In this document: positions 22,213-33,793 of the stretch, one piece after another | How positions within the stretch are numbered: the stretch's first letter is position 1 | Layout of the letters: every line of letters begins with the position of its first letter | From: Chytridium lagenaria | Lineage: Eukaryota; Chytridiomycota; Chytridiomycetes; Chytridiales; Chytridiaceae | Assembly: GCA_025449115.1 (NCBI GenBank) | Contig: JAHLKC010000122.1 | Location: 1-64,000 of the forward strand | Direction of reading: 5' to 3' | Length of the DNA stretch: 64,000 nt | Notes under the pieces: model-generated | What the model was told of the DNA's origin: nothing | The model's database searches: none | The model's input: only the letters and a program-made list of their open reading frames with translations | Program-made: the position numbers and the translations under genes

Positions 22213-24048
22213 ATGCTTGCCTCCGTTGCCGCCTTAACCCTTGCCCTCGTGTCCTCTGCACACGCTTTGGCCCTTCCTGAGACGGCTCCCGTCACTCCCG
22301 TGTACCCTTTCATCGGAGATTACGATTCTGGTAATTCCCTCCTGAAATATCCCGATCAATAATGTGGTTCTGCAATACTAACCTACAATAATAATTACCA
22401 GGCGTTTCTGAATGTCTCTAACGGCTGCTACTTTGCCTCCACCTGCGGCAATCTCGGCGCTTCTGGTACTCTGCACGACGAGAATGAAGCGGTGAGGGAT
22501 TGCGTGTGCAGTGAAGACTTTGCTGCCGCCGTCCTCACCTGTGATGCTGCCTCGAGCTGCTCCGAGTTTTCTTCGGTTATCGCTGAAAGAGTCAATGACT
22601 TTTGCCTTCACATTCAAGAACACCTTGAGGAGGAGCATGACCATGACCACGAGACCCCCATCACAACCACTCTCGACACCCCTGCTGATCCGACCACCAC
22701 CCTCGAGCAGCCAGCTGAGCCCACCGCCACCACCACCATCGAAATCCCGGCTGAACCGACCACCACCACGGTCGACATGCCTGCACCCACTGAAACCGCA
22801 TCCCCTCTCCCCATCTTCCCCTTTATCGGCGACTATCAAGCTCCCATCTCAGAGTGTCTCTACAACTGCTACTTTGCCTCCACCTGCTCCAACGTGACTC
22901 CCGGCTCCCTCCATGACGAGAACGAGGCTGTCAGGGATTGCGTGTGCGGTGATGCATTCGCGTCGGCCGTGCTTTCGTGCGATGCTGTGGCCTCGTGTCC
23001 CGAGTTTTCGTCTGGCGTCGCAGAGAGCATCAATGATCTTTGTCTTCACATTCAAGAACACCTTGACGAGGAGCATGATCACGACCACGACCACGACCAT
23101 GAGACTACCACCATGGCTACTCTCGAGCCCACTCCCACCACTGCCGTCGAGGTTCCCGGAGAATCGACCACCACCCTTGAGCAGCCAGCTGAGCCCACTA
23201 CCACCACCACCATTGAGATCCCGGCTGAACCGACCACCACCACAGTCGACATGCCTGCACCCACTGAAACCTCATCCCCTCTCCCCATCTTCCCCTTTAT
23301 CGGCGACTATCAAGCTCCCATCTCAGAGTGTCTCTACAACTGCTACTTTGCCTCCACCTGCTCCAACGTGACTCCCGGCTCCCTCCATGACGAGAACGAG
23401 GCTGTCAGGGATTGCGTGTGCGGTGATGCATTCGCGTCGGCCGTGCTTTCGTGCGATGCTGTGGCCTCGTGTCCCGAGTTTTCGTCTGGCGTCGCAGAGA
23501 GCATCAATGATCTTTGTCTTCACATTCAAGAACACCTTGACGAGGAGCATGATCACGACCACGACCACGACCATGAGACTACCACCATGGCTACTCTCGA
23601 GCCCACTCCCACCACTGCCGTCGAGGTTCCTAGAGAATCGACCACCACCCTTGAGCAGCCAGCTGAGCCCACTACCACCACCACCATTGAGATCCCGGCT
23701 GAACCGACCACCACCACGGTCGACATGCCTGCACCCACTGAAACCTCATCCCCTCTCCCCATCTTCCCCTTTATCGGCGACTACCAAGCTCCCATCTCAG
23801 AGTGCCTCTACAACTGCTACTTTGCCTCTACCTGCTCCAACGTGACTCCCGGCTCCCTCCATGACGAGAACGAGGCTGTCAGGGATTGCGTGTGCGGTGA
23901 TGCATTCGCGTCGGCCGTGCTTTCGTGCGATGCTGTGGCTTCGTGTCCCGAGTTTTCGTCTGGTGTTGCAGAGAGCATCAATGATCTTTGTCTTCACATT
24001 CAAGAACACCTTGAGGAGGAGCATGACCATGACCATGATCACGAATGA
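22213..24048 (+). CDS. Secreted four-module CFEM-like protein with His/Asp-rich linkers
   Basis: The ATG at 22213 gives a signal peptide (MLASVAALTLALVSSAHALA). After one intron (about 22332-22401) four modules follow. Each holds eight Cys in the order C-x3-C-x5-C-x17-C-x-C-x10-C-x5-C-x14-C, a CFEM-like spacing. Each ends in an acidic/His run (EEHDHDHDHDHE in modules 2 and 3, shorter in 1 and 4). A Thr/Pro-rich linker (TTTTIEIPAEPTTTTVDMPA) leads to the next IFPFIGDYQAPISECLYNC. Module 1 is divergent; modules 2-4 are nearly identical at the DNA level, 474 bases apart. The protein ends right after the last His run, with no anchor, so it should be secreted free. One extra base near 22419 breaks the frame in module 1. 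CFEM domains bind heme in some fungi; His-Asp runs usually bind zinc, nickel or copper. Function is inferred only. Confidence 0.72.
22801..24045 (+). repeat. 474-bp near-identical tandem coding repeats (about 2.6 copies)
   Basis: The codon for the first Cys of each module recurs at 22855, 23329 and 23803, exactly 474 bases (158 codons) apart. The copies differ at only a handful of sites, which implies recent duplication or gene conversion. The in-frame unit length keeps the modules in register. An assembler could easily collapse or expand this array, so the copy number is uncertain. Confidence 0.9.
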
Positions 24049-24829
24049 TGCTTTTGTGGTGAATATGTTTGTTGTTGATTTTAAACCATATGTGGTTTCC
24101 TCATAATATGTTTGGATGGGGGTTGACGTTGATTGATACAGATGTTGAACCTGCATGTTGTTCAAGGTTTTTACAATAAATGAACCTCGTTTTTACTTCC
24201 ATATCATTTGGTAATGAATTATTCGCTGAGAGAAATATATTGTACGAATGTGATTATTATTATAAAGTTCTGTAAGGCCTCTACTACTTGCCATACTTTT
24301 TGAGTTGAATTCCAGGCTCCGTGTGTATGATTATATCACTATCTGCTATCCATGGGTACTTTACGTTGTTACTCTCAGAGAAACTCAGAGAGAAAAAGAC
24401 ATCAACAAAGAAAGAAAAAAAAGGAAAATATGCGCACTAGTATAGATCGTATGTGACGTTGGTTCTTTGAAGAATAGTATGAAGAAAAGGCGAGTATGTA
24501 TTATAAGATGGATGATAAAAGCATGGCGTTAGTAAATTTACAACATCCCAAACTAACCCACCTCAGTACGTGCTCTCCACTGGCACCCCTGAAATAGGTC
24601 CAATTCATACAACCCGATGCCATGCAGGTGGGAGAAATGATGACAAAAGTAGGTACATTTTCACAAAAACTTTCTTTTTTTAATTGTGATTAACGAAGGT
24701 CTTTTATTTTTTAAAAAAATTAAAGAATGAAAATGAATTCAAGGCCATAAGCATGAGGCTTTGTACTTATTAAAAATAAAACATAACAAAGGCTCATGGA
24801 CATTAGGAGGCTGCAATGTTTTTCCTTCT
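24049..24829. other. Convergent intergenic region
   Basis: Between the 3' ends of the four-module gene and the small CFEM gene. AT-rich, with an AATAAA-like poly(A) context near 24174-24180. Nothing else is recognised. Confidence 0.45.
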
Positions 24830-25472
24830 TCAAATGAGGCAGAAAACAACAGGGAACACGGCCATCATTCCAGCAATGAGAGAAAACTTTAAGGATCCAG
24901 CAGAAGACCTGGAGGTGGTGGTGGAGGCCGCAGGTGCAGAGGCGGTGGCGCTTGTGACGGCACTTGAAGTGATGAGTGTCTGGACATTGGTTGCCCCTGG
25001 GCCGGCTGTTGCACGCGGGGCGGACGTAGAGGGAAGGGCGGTAGCAGAGGTGGTAGCTTTATCAACGTCCGAGATAAGAGTGCCATCTTCGTTCCACTAT
25101 TAATAGAAAAGAATAATTAGATGGATGTTGTAAAGATATGCATGGTTGTTAAAGGGATCAACTTACGTGCTCGCCAAGATGTGAGCAATGATCTTGAATG
25201 GTGGAGACAATCTCTGAAACGCTGTTGGTGTCGCTGCAGCGCTGGGAAATGGCGCATTGGGTTGAGGCTTCGATGAAGGGAACAGAGCATGCACAGAGGA
25301 AGCTGTCACGGGATTCGTGGTTTGAGAAATCAATGGCTGGGGTGCAAGGAGGCGGGGCAGAAGTAAGAGATTGGGAGTAGCATCTTCTGATGCAAAGACG
25401 GTTAATGGCTGCCTCGACTGAGGTGAATGCGATCGCAGCAAAGATGAGAAGAATTAGACGAAAAGAGGTCAT
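24830..25472 (-). CDS. Small CFEM-type secreted protein, probable GPI anchor
   Basis: The ATG at 25472 gives a signal peptide (MTSFRLILLIFAAIAFTSVE). An eight-Cys domain follows: C-x3-C-x11-C-x16-C-x-C-x10-C-x5-C-x16-C. The Asp three residues before the C-x-C pair (RDSFLCAC) sits where CFEM proteins carry the heme-iron-binding Asp. This makes it the closest CFEM match in the window. After an intron (about 25168-25099) come a Ser/Thr/Ala/Pro-rich stalk and a hydrophobic C-terminus (LIAGMMAVFPVVFCLI), typical of a GPI-anchored wall or membrane protein. It is about 190 residues long with no frame breaks. It is divergent from the ZIP transporter, sharing 752 bases of upstream DNA. Related in cysteine spacing to the two larger proteins upstream. 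Confidence 0.75.
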
Positions 25473-26224
25473 TTTAAGAAATTGGAGGTGGGCGGGGTGG
25501 GAGAGAGATGTGCTTTCTCTAGTAAGTTCTGGTGGTTTCGTTTAAATACTTTTTATACTTTATGTACTTCTAACACAAGTTATCCATTAATACATATGCA
25601 CACATTACAATCATGGGTAGGGTTCAAGTCTTTTTTTTTCTCTTCAGAGTTAAAGTCAAGGGTGACGATGGAAAGGAATTAAGACGGACGGAAAGGGAGG
25701 CAAAAGCGGAGAGGAGACGAAGGATGTAGGACGACGAGGAGGAAGGAGGAAGGAGGAGCGCTTTTGAATGCGACGCCATTGGAGAACTTGCAAGACTGGA
25801 GCACAACGAGTACCCTCCTGCTGCATGCGAGTATTCTGATTGGACAGTCAGAAAAGGTTCCTTAACCAGAGAGGCCCTCAAAAATAAAATAAAATTAGAT
25901 TTGAGAAAAAGTTTATTTATCAAAAAAGACGGTTTTTTTTTTATGTTCCTCATTTTCCCCGAGTCGCTCTTTTTTTTTTTAAAAAAAACCAAGGAGCTTT
26001 ACGTCCGTACAGTCTCTTAGGGTTATCCTTAACTACCTTTGCGCTTTTAAATTATGTTTTAAAAAACTATAATCTACTGAAGAACTGCTTTAAAAAGGCC
26101 GGTATCCGACGAGCTAACTGTCTTTTGCGATATTTATCACCCACATTACCTTAAAGTTGTTCATCATATCTCACTCACAACCTCACTCCCCTGCTTCTCC
26201 ATCATCGACGTACATCTTTCCATC
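25473..26224. promoter_or_regulatory. Shared divergent promoter region of CFEM and ZIP genes
   Basis: Contains a minus-strand TATA-like TATAAAAAG at 25549-25557, 77 bases before the CFEM start. Near the ZIP start there is an AT-rich TTTAAAAAGG (26089-26098) and a ZRE-like ACCTTAAAGTT (26148-26158). Open frames in it (for example about 25624-25992 on the minus strand) are low-complexity and unsupported. Confidence 0.5.
26148..26158. promoter_or_regulatory. Zap1 ZRE-like 11-mer upstream of the ZIP gene
   Basis: ACCTTAAAGTT matches the yeast zinc-responsive element ACCTTNAAGGT at 9 of its 10 fixed positions. It lies 67 bases before the ZIP start codon. One mismatch in one copy is weak evidence, and whether this lineage has a Zap1 orthologue is not known from the window. 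Confidence 0.3.
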
Positions 26225-28214
26225 ATGCGAGGCATCAAGACACTTCGTTTCATCGCTACTTTTCTGCTCCTCGCAATTGTGGTCCCTGCCGCTGTGAACG
26301 CCGTAAGTCCAAATCTTCTTTGCCCATCCTTTCCATATCTCACACTGCTTGTGATTATTGTGAAAAGCTTTTAATCTGAATACCATACATTTCACACATA
26401 CAGGCCAGCGATTCACACGAAGGTCATACCATGAAGGTCACGACCACGGCGCTTCCGGCACCATCATAGTTGAACACAAGCCCAACCCCGCTGCAGCAGT
26501 GTACAAACCGGCAGACTTTATCACCGACCTGTTTTCAGAGTATGGCACAGGCATTGGAGCCAACCGCATCCTTAACCTGGATGACTTGGTGCAAATCTAT
26601 CAAGCACTTTCCATCATTGGCGGCTCTCAAGAGGAGGACCCTCACGCAGGTCATAACCATGGCTCTAAAGCTTTGGTGAAAAGACAAGTTCCCGCCAACA
26701 CCACTGAGTTTGACCCTGTAAGCCTTACATTCAACCCATAATATCGCTTCTCTGCAGCACTCATGATTCCACAACTAATTGGCTTTTCTCTATCAGTGTC
26801 TACTTCCTTACGACCTCATGACCATCTACGGTCTGAACACTACGGCCGGTCTCAACCGCACCCAATTCGAGCGCCTAAGTCCCGCTCTGATCTATGTCTC
26901 CGCTGCAAAACTCTGCAAGGACAAAGTCTTTCCAACAACTGAAGTCAAGACAGAGAAGCCCAGACCGGCAGCAGGACTTGTCTGGTTGTACTCCATCATC
27001 GCCAACGTCCTCGTTACCGCTGGTTGCATGCTCGGTATCGCGTTTGTTCCGTTGATGCGAAAGTCGCCGTTCATTGCAGATTTAACGTTGTCATTCTTTA
27101 TCGCGCTTGGTGCTGGGACGCTTATCGCAGACGCTTTGCTTCACCTTATTCCTTCCGTGAGTATCCATCCGTTCAACAGCTTTGGTTTCTCACCTATTGC
27201 TTACCTTTCAATCAAATTCAGGTCCTCGAACTTCACTCCCACGGTCTTGGTGAAGAACATGAACACGACCATGGCTCTATCGACTACATCAATGACTTTC
27301 CTTACATCTGGAATATGTCCATCGTCATGCTTGGTCTCTACCTCTTTTGGTCCGCCGAACAACTCCTCAGCTACCTTCACACTTACCATTCCGAAAAGGC
27401 CGGTCTTCCCTTCCCTATCGCGCACTCGCACGCCCATACCCACAGCACCCCATCCCACGAACATGGCGATGAGGTCGTTATTGTGGCGACGTCGTCAGAT
27501 GTTGTAGATGGGAAGGATAAGACGTCAAAGCAAATGACGCTGTGGCAAGAGATGAAAACTGTGAGACCCGTCGCCATCTTGATTTTGTTGGGTGACTCCC
27601 TCCACAATTTCGTTGATGGGTTAGCTATTGGTGCAAGTTTCTCAGTCAGTGTCAAGCTCGGTCTTACCACCTCTATCGCAGTCCTTTTGGTAAGTTAGCC
27701 TCGCATTCATCACAACACCCAAATCTCACCTTCCCACGTTCTTTTTTTTTTTCCCCCAGCATGAACTCCCGCACGAACTCGGTGACTACGCGATCCTCTA
27801 CGCCTCTGGTTTCTCCGCTCTCCGTGCCGGCATCCTCAACGCCGCCTCCAACCTCACCGCCTTTATCGGCATGTGCATTGGAATTGGCGTCACCCAAGCC
27901 GCATCCGCATCCATCATGAAAAGTCAACAAGCCATCTTTGCCATCGCATCCGGCATGTTCATATACATTGCTGTTGCGGATCTCCTTCCTGAGCTTCGTG
28001 CCGTGCATGCCATCTCTGGAGTGGTTGAGCCTGCGTATGAGGAGGTTGAGGGGAAGGATGGTGAAGTCAAGAAAATGAGGGTTGGGAAGGATGTAGGTGG
28101 GAGACGATTCATCCTTTCGCGTGGACAAGAATTGTCGCTCAGCATGCTGGTTTATCGATCGGTTGGCTCATCATGGTGTTAATTGCTCTGTTTGGTGAAA
28201 GTATCAAGGTCTGA
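26225..28214 (+). CDS. LIV-1-type ZIP metal transporter (SLC39A4/8/12/14-like)
   Basis: ZIP proteins import zinc, and some import iron or manganese, into the cytosol. The ATG at 26225 gives a signal peptide (MRGIKTLRFIATFLLLAIVV). A His-rich stretch follows (HEGHTHEGHDHG after adding one C at 26430), then an extracellular domain. This has CLLPYDLMTIYGLN and GLNRTQFERLSPALIYVSA; the latter contains the PAL motif of LIV-1 ectodomains. The membrane part has about eight segments, starting at WLYSIIANVLVTAGCML. A His-rich cytosolic loop (HSHAHTHSTPSHEHG) precedes TM4 (GDSLHNFVDGLAIG). The LIV-1 metal-site motif HELPHELGD in TM5 spans an intron near 27690-27759. The protein ends after GWLIMVLIALFGESIKV; one frame correction is needed near 28139. 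The first residue HELP (not EELP) is like ZIP4/6/10/12. Divergent from the CFEM gene. Confidence 0.9.
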
Positions 28215-28744
28215 GCCAAATGAGAATGAAACGTCCTGATAGAAATGTATCCAGTTTTTGCTGGTTTTAAGCCTCATGCTTGTTTTAATCCCTCTCCTCC
28301 GTCGTGTTATGTCGCTTTTTATGATCCTCTGATTCTGGCCTCTTCGATCTCCCTGATGTTTTTGTTCCGGCTTCTTGCTGTATTCTCAATATAATATTCC
28401 TCATCATTGTCTATTCATCACTCTCTGGCTATCGTTCAAGTTTAACAACGTCTACATACCACACAGAGGAGTCCATGAACCGTTTGGTCTTAATCGCGAT
28501 GTCAAGTTTTAAAACCACCAAACAATCACATCCAAAAGTCAGTAAACTCATCATTTAGATCCATTCCGCATATTACACATACCCGCAGATAAATGCCTTC
28601 CATCACTCTTGTACCGCAAAGGAAAGTCCAAAGACAGCAAGAGGTACCGGTGTCCAGGTGAGTCCATCCCATTTGTATCGAGTGGGTAATGACGGATACA
28701 TCCAAAATTGTCCCCAATTCAAATTTTCTTGTTTTGATCCCAAC
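28215..28744. other. Intergenic region
   Basis: Between ZIP and CFAP70. An upstream in-frame extension of CFAP70 to 28658 is possible but has no conserved sequence. No other feature is recognised. Confidence 0.4.
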
Positions 28745-31700
28745 ATGTCAGACTCCAAGAAGAACCCGCAGCAACCCCCGCCAACAGCAGCCCCACCTCC
28801 ATCCAAACCACTCACCTCCAAAACCGGTACAGCACCCATGCCTCCCACAACATCAGGCGGGATCATGGGCAAGCTTGAAGATATGGACGGTACATTGATG
28901 GGTGGCGTGAACGGTGAAGACAGTGTGGTGTTGACGGTTCGAGTCGTTGCGGCTAGGAATGTGAGGGGTGCGAAAGGTGAACATGTGAATACGTTTATGA
29001 GAGTCCAGTTTGCGGATTTTGACTACAAAGATGTATGTCATAAAGTTTTTGGGTTGGACGATGCTGATGGTTATCTTAGTCGCCGGTTGTTGTGGATAAC
29101 GGGAACCCCGAATATGGATTTGTGGTTGAGCAAAGCTTACATGTCGATGAGGTACATTCCATTTCTTTTATAAATATACTCACTAATGTTACAGGGCCTC
29201 GTGGACACATTTTCCAACAAAAGAGTAACCTTCACACTCATTGAATCCCTTCCCAAAGAGAAAACCCAAATCCTCGGCACCTCCGAAGTCAGTCTCGGTC
29301 CCGTTTTCCTCAAATACCAACCCAGAGATCCCTCTGGACCTCCTGAGGCACCCTTGATTCCACCCCCGCTATCATTTAAAGAATCACTTCCTATAACTTA
29401 CTTGAACCCGCGGTTGCTTCCAGCACCATCAAAAGAAGGGGAGTGCATAATCAGCCAGAGATTATGTTTGAAGCAATGTTGTCGAAACCGTTGTTGGCGC
29501 CAGAGGTTGTGGAGAATGGGAATTTTTTGACGATTCGACTGGAAGATGTGTTTCCAGTGCCTGATGAATGGACGTTGAAGGAGGGGACGGAGAAGGATTT
29601 GAACTCGAGTAATTATAAATTTCCTATTTCTTATAATGCTTGCCGCCCTTTTGCTTCGTAGTTATTGTGTATTCTATTCCAGCGTTAACAACGTGACTTA
29701 ACTTTGTCCTTTCCAAAAGATATCTACACCTACAATATCAACCTCCTCATTCCCTCCGAAGCCACCTTTGAACGACACATCCTTATTCCGTCCGGACTCC
29801 TCACAACCTGCGAAGTCCCCATCGTCTCCGGTAAGGCAAATCCCACTCTCCCATGTAATCTTTATCTAATTGTAACCAGACACCCCATCCTCGGTGCCAC
29901 CCCATCTACCTCTCCAAACCCCCCGACGCATCACCCACAAACTCCATCGACGTCTCCATCGACCCTAAACCCGACAGCATCCCGCAAACCCCTGCGACAA
30001 GCGATAAAGCCGCTGAAGTGCCGATGCAGAGTTTTAAAAAGGTGACTTGGGGTGGTGCATGGACGGTTTGGTTGCCACCAGAGAGTGTGGGAAGGTTGAG
30101 AGAGAAGATATTGGCGAAACAGATGTTGGAGATTGAGGTAGATCATTACTTTCACCTCTTCGCTAATGATGTAGTTTTCGAGAGAGTTTCAACCGAAATT
30201 CGCGCATCTCGTTGATTCGAATCCTGGAAAGTATCGGGGAAAGGCATTGTTGGATGCCGCGTGTTTACTCTTTCCAAGAGTAATTGGAATGAAGGGTAAG
30301 GTTTCGCGTATTTTATTTTTCTTTTATGTTTGACTCTATTTTACAGGTCGATTTGCTCTTGATGTTTTCGATCCCCTGGAAGTCCCGACGGAGGTAACGG
30401 CGACCAAGCGTCTGGTGCCAACGGAAAAGGAGGAAAACAGGCTCGTGGTGCAAAAGACGAGAGTGAGCCATCTTTTCCTCACACCATAAACTAATGACTT
30501 CGAAAGTTGACAGCAATATATACAAGACCCTCGGGACGAGCGTTGGCGTTGAACTTGTTCTCGAAAAGCCCCTTCTCGACAAAAAGAAACTTCAGCCGGT
30601 CTGTTCCCCTTTCTTTCCTTTTCATAACGCAGCCCCATTCCTTTTAACCACTTTCCGCCCATCCTCACCACCCACTTCTTTAGATCACGAAATCCGTCTC
30701 AGATTTTATTCCACGTCGCATCATCCCCGACGATATGGTCTTTGAGAAACGCTCCCTGAAAGCTGACGACGACTACCGTATCCAGATTCAAGAGATCGTG
30801 AGATGCCTCGTGACTGAATATCAGGTTGCGTTGACATCACAGCTGTTTACCGGAAATACTGGGGCGGAGGAGGAGGAGATGGTTGGGGTACAGTCAAGGA
30901 GTTTACAAGAAGAGCAGATGGTAAATCATTTGTTTTCCTATGGTATTCTGCTACATTATACTGTTTTGATATATATTAAAGCACTAATCCTTTTCTGTCA
31001 CATCAGCGACGCAAGAAATTCCTCTTCCATCTGAACAAGAACGGGTCTTATTTTAGTTTCAAAGAGCGTCTCAAGACCGCTGTTGTCGATATCGTGAGAG
31101 AGGTGATACTCGTTATTTCTCTTCCATATAATTAAATCCCTTTATAGCGCTTTCAACGAAAATCCCCGTTTGCTTCAAAATCTGAGCTCCAGTTGTTTAT
31201 GAGTGAGGTTTATGTGTATTTGGTGGATCAAATGCATGTGGCGATAAATAAGGTGAGATTTCTGGAAGGTTTTGTGGACGACATTAGGATTTCTTTTTTT
31301 GTTACCGACAGTTTAATGGTTCTTTTTCTACCAATTTTTTTTTGAAGTTTCTTTTGCCGTTTTATTACCTTCAACTTCAACTGATTTTCAGCCTTCCATT
31401 ATCCTTTTATGCGAACCCAATTCTCCCTTTCTTTGACACATTCCCTTACAACCTCAAAATCGTCTTCTTCCCTGCGTTGTTTTCTCGTATTTTCATCGTT
31501 CGCTTCACCCTCATACAACTGTACCGCTAAACTATCACCCATGCAGATGTTCCACGACAAAGAAACCGCCTTCACCGACCCCACCACCACCAAAACCGCC
31601 GACTTTTCCCTCCTCTCTCGCTTCGCAAAAGAAGCCGAAGAAGACCACAACGTCTCAATCGCAACCTCCTACCACCAAGAACGTATATCCAAATACGAGG

Positions 31701-33428
31701 ATAGCTTCCAAGCATGGTAAAACCCCAATGTATTTTTTTTGTTAACCGTTTGGATAAGGTTTGATTATGGAACATTCTGTATGAGGAATGGGATGGCGAG
31801 TAAAGGCGTTGAATGTTTGAAGGAGGTTGTGGCGAGGAATGGAAAACATGTCCCGAGGTGAGTTGTTGCGTTGTGGGATATGGGGTATTGATGATGAGAT
31901 AGTTTGTTGGCTTATGGGCGATTTGCTCGGGACTTGAAAAGTATGACGAGGCGAGGGTGTTTCTTGTGACAGCGGTGGAGTTGCAACCGACCTATGTGTT
32001 GGGATTAACAATTTTGGTGGGTCTTTTTATTGTATGGTGTTTGTTGATGGTTTGCTTTTGTAGGGATTGTTTTATGATATTATTGGGGAGGAGGAGGAAT
32101 CGGAAAAGTATTTGAGCGAGGCTACGAAACTCCACAAAGCGTCATCAGGTAATGCCAGTTTCCCGTTATGTTCGATTAAGGCAACAATACCCTTCGCCAT
32201 CTACATCCATTCTGTCAACAACTTGTTCATCCAACAAAGCGTTTCATTTTCTTTCCAAGCTAACCACTTTAACGCCTTTTATACACTATTCCAAAACAGA
32301 TGACCCCGAAACCATCTTTATGTCCACCGCCCGATTCCTCGTCACCACGCACGCCCCTCAACTGGCCGAACGCGCTCTCTCCCAAGAACTCTTAATCACA
32401 GGTCCCAGCGTCTCCCCGTACCTCCTTCTCGCGCAACTCGAGATCCAAAAAGGCAATCATGGACATGCATTCCAACATGTCAGGGAGGCGTTGGAGGTGA
32501 GACAGGATGATCCGGACGCGTGGACCTTTTTAGCGAATGCACAGTTTGTGGGGAAGATGTGGGCCGAGGCGCAACTGAGTTATGAGACGGTTTTGTCGTT
32601 GCCGGAGGGTGTGTATAGTTTCTCCATATCTAGTTTTCCTGCCGACAGCTGGTCCTGCCTGTTTTTTTGAGTTTAGTTTTTTGAGACTTTATGAATGCTT
32701 TTCTCCGTGCTATGATGAACTTACGCGCCTTTGTAGAACCCAAAGACCTCCCTAAGGTCTATATCCGTCTTGGCACCGTCTACCTGACTACTATCAAAAC
32801 CCTCGTCACGATTACCGGTTCAAAGATCCAGCGCTGTGACCGCACCCAGGTGGAATTAAATGCAGCTCGAATGGCCAAGACGATGTTTTTACGTGCATGC
32901 GAGTCTCAGCCAAGTTCAAAAAGTTGGTTGGGGGTTGGAAGAGCTTGTTTAGCATTGGGGTGATTTTGGGGAAGCTGAGGATGCTTTCTCGGTGAGTGCC
33001 CGTTTTTTAAAGGTTGTCGGTTGATGAATTTTGTGTAGGAGGCAAATGTGTTGAATAACCGTGACGGAGAGGTTTGGGCGCATCTCGCGTTGCTGTGTTA
33101 TGTCTTGATAGAACATTTGAGGCGAACCAAGCTATAAGCGCAAGCACTTCGAGTTGGTGTGAAAGACGCGGAAGTGCTCAAGTAAGTTGCCTCCCATATC
33201 CCAAATTTTTAACATAAATTCAGAACAACCGGTACAGCTTTTTTCGCGGTGGGGTGCGTGCCGAGTGCTGCGGAATGTTTGCGGATGGCGATTGAGTTGG
33301 ACCCGCATGATGCTGTTGCGCAGGATTTGTTTATGAAGGCTATTACGCAGGGGTCGCGGGAGTTTTTGGAGAGGGATGGATTGGGGAGTGGGAGGAGGGT
33401 TGTTGATGGGGAGGGAGAGGGGGATTGA
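28745..33428 (+). CDS. CFAP70: CFAP70/TTC18, axonemal C2-TPR protein
   Basis: CFAP70 (TTC18, FAP70) is a flagellar axoneme protein needed for normal beating. The ATG at 28745 opens a Pro-rich N-terminus. A C2-like domain follows (VVLTVRVVAARNVRGAKGEH ... FMRVQFADFDYKDSPVV ... RVTFTLIESLPKEKTQILGT). A central region contains IMFEAMLSKPLLAPEVVENG and RLEDVFPVPDEWTLKEG. The C-terminal half carries TPR repeats, seen as LAERALSQELLITGPS, DDPDAWTFLANAQFVGKMW, VYIRLGTVYLTTIKT and FLRACESQPSSKSWLGVGRA. The pattern closely follows the animal protein, including the AKTMFLRAC segment. There are at least 15 short introns. Frame corrections are needed at about 29442, near 30180 and near 33130. The gene marks the organism as flagellated. 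Stop TGA at 33426-33428. Confidence 0.85.
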
Positions 33429-33793
33429 GGCTGGAGCTTGAAAGTGTTTTATTTGTTTTGTTTGTTTTGATTTTGGTAGTAAATAAAAGCATGTGGTCAA
33501 CTGAGCTGTGAACTAGTAGTAAACCCGGTTTGAATGAGAGTACAGTATGTAGCAATCGCGAGAAAGGGAAAGACTTTGTGGTTTTTTCTTTTGTTTATTG
33601 ATTCATGTACATGGCATAATTGAAATAATGGATAAGACGAGGTCGAACAAAGATGGGGAATATAAAAGGGCGTTTTGGAGATTTCCAAAAGAAATGGTGC
33701 GAAGGAAAGAAAAATGGGTTTAGAATGATTGAAGGCGACCGTGTTTACCAGAGGAGATGATGAAGGAGCACGATTGTGATATGAATGATGTCT

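Noticed and set aside
22801..24045. The tandem repeat as a CRISPR-like or satellite array
   Set aside because: Units are 474 bases, in frame, and encode conserved Cys modules; there are no short repeats with unique spacers.
22378..24165. Several minus-strand and alternate-frame open frames over the four-module gene (Val-, Ser- or Pro-rich translations)
   Set aside because: They repeat with the same 474-base period as the real gene and are low-complexity shadows of it; none has a start context, signal peptide or domain.
25624..25992. Minus-strand 122-codon frame in the CFEM/ZIP promoter
   Set aside because: Lys/Phe-rich ends come from poly-A/T tracts; no conserved motif and no fit to neighbouring gene structure.
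30190..30240. tRNA-like TTCGAATCC box near 30213
   Set aside because: It lies in the CFAP70 coding region, and no acceptor stem or anticodon arm can be formed around it.
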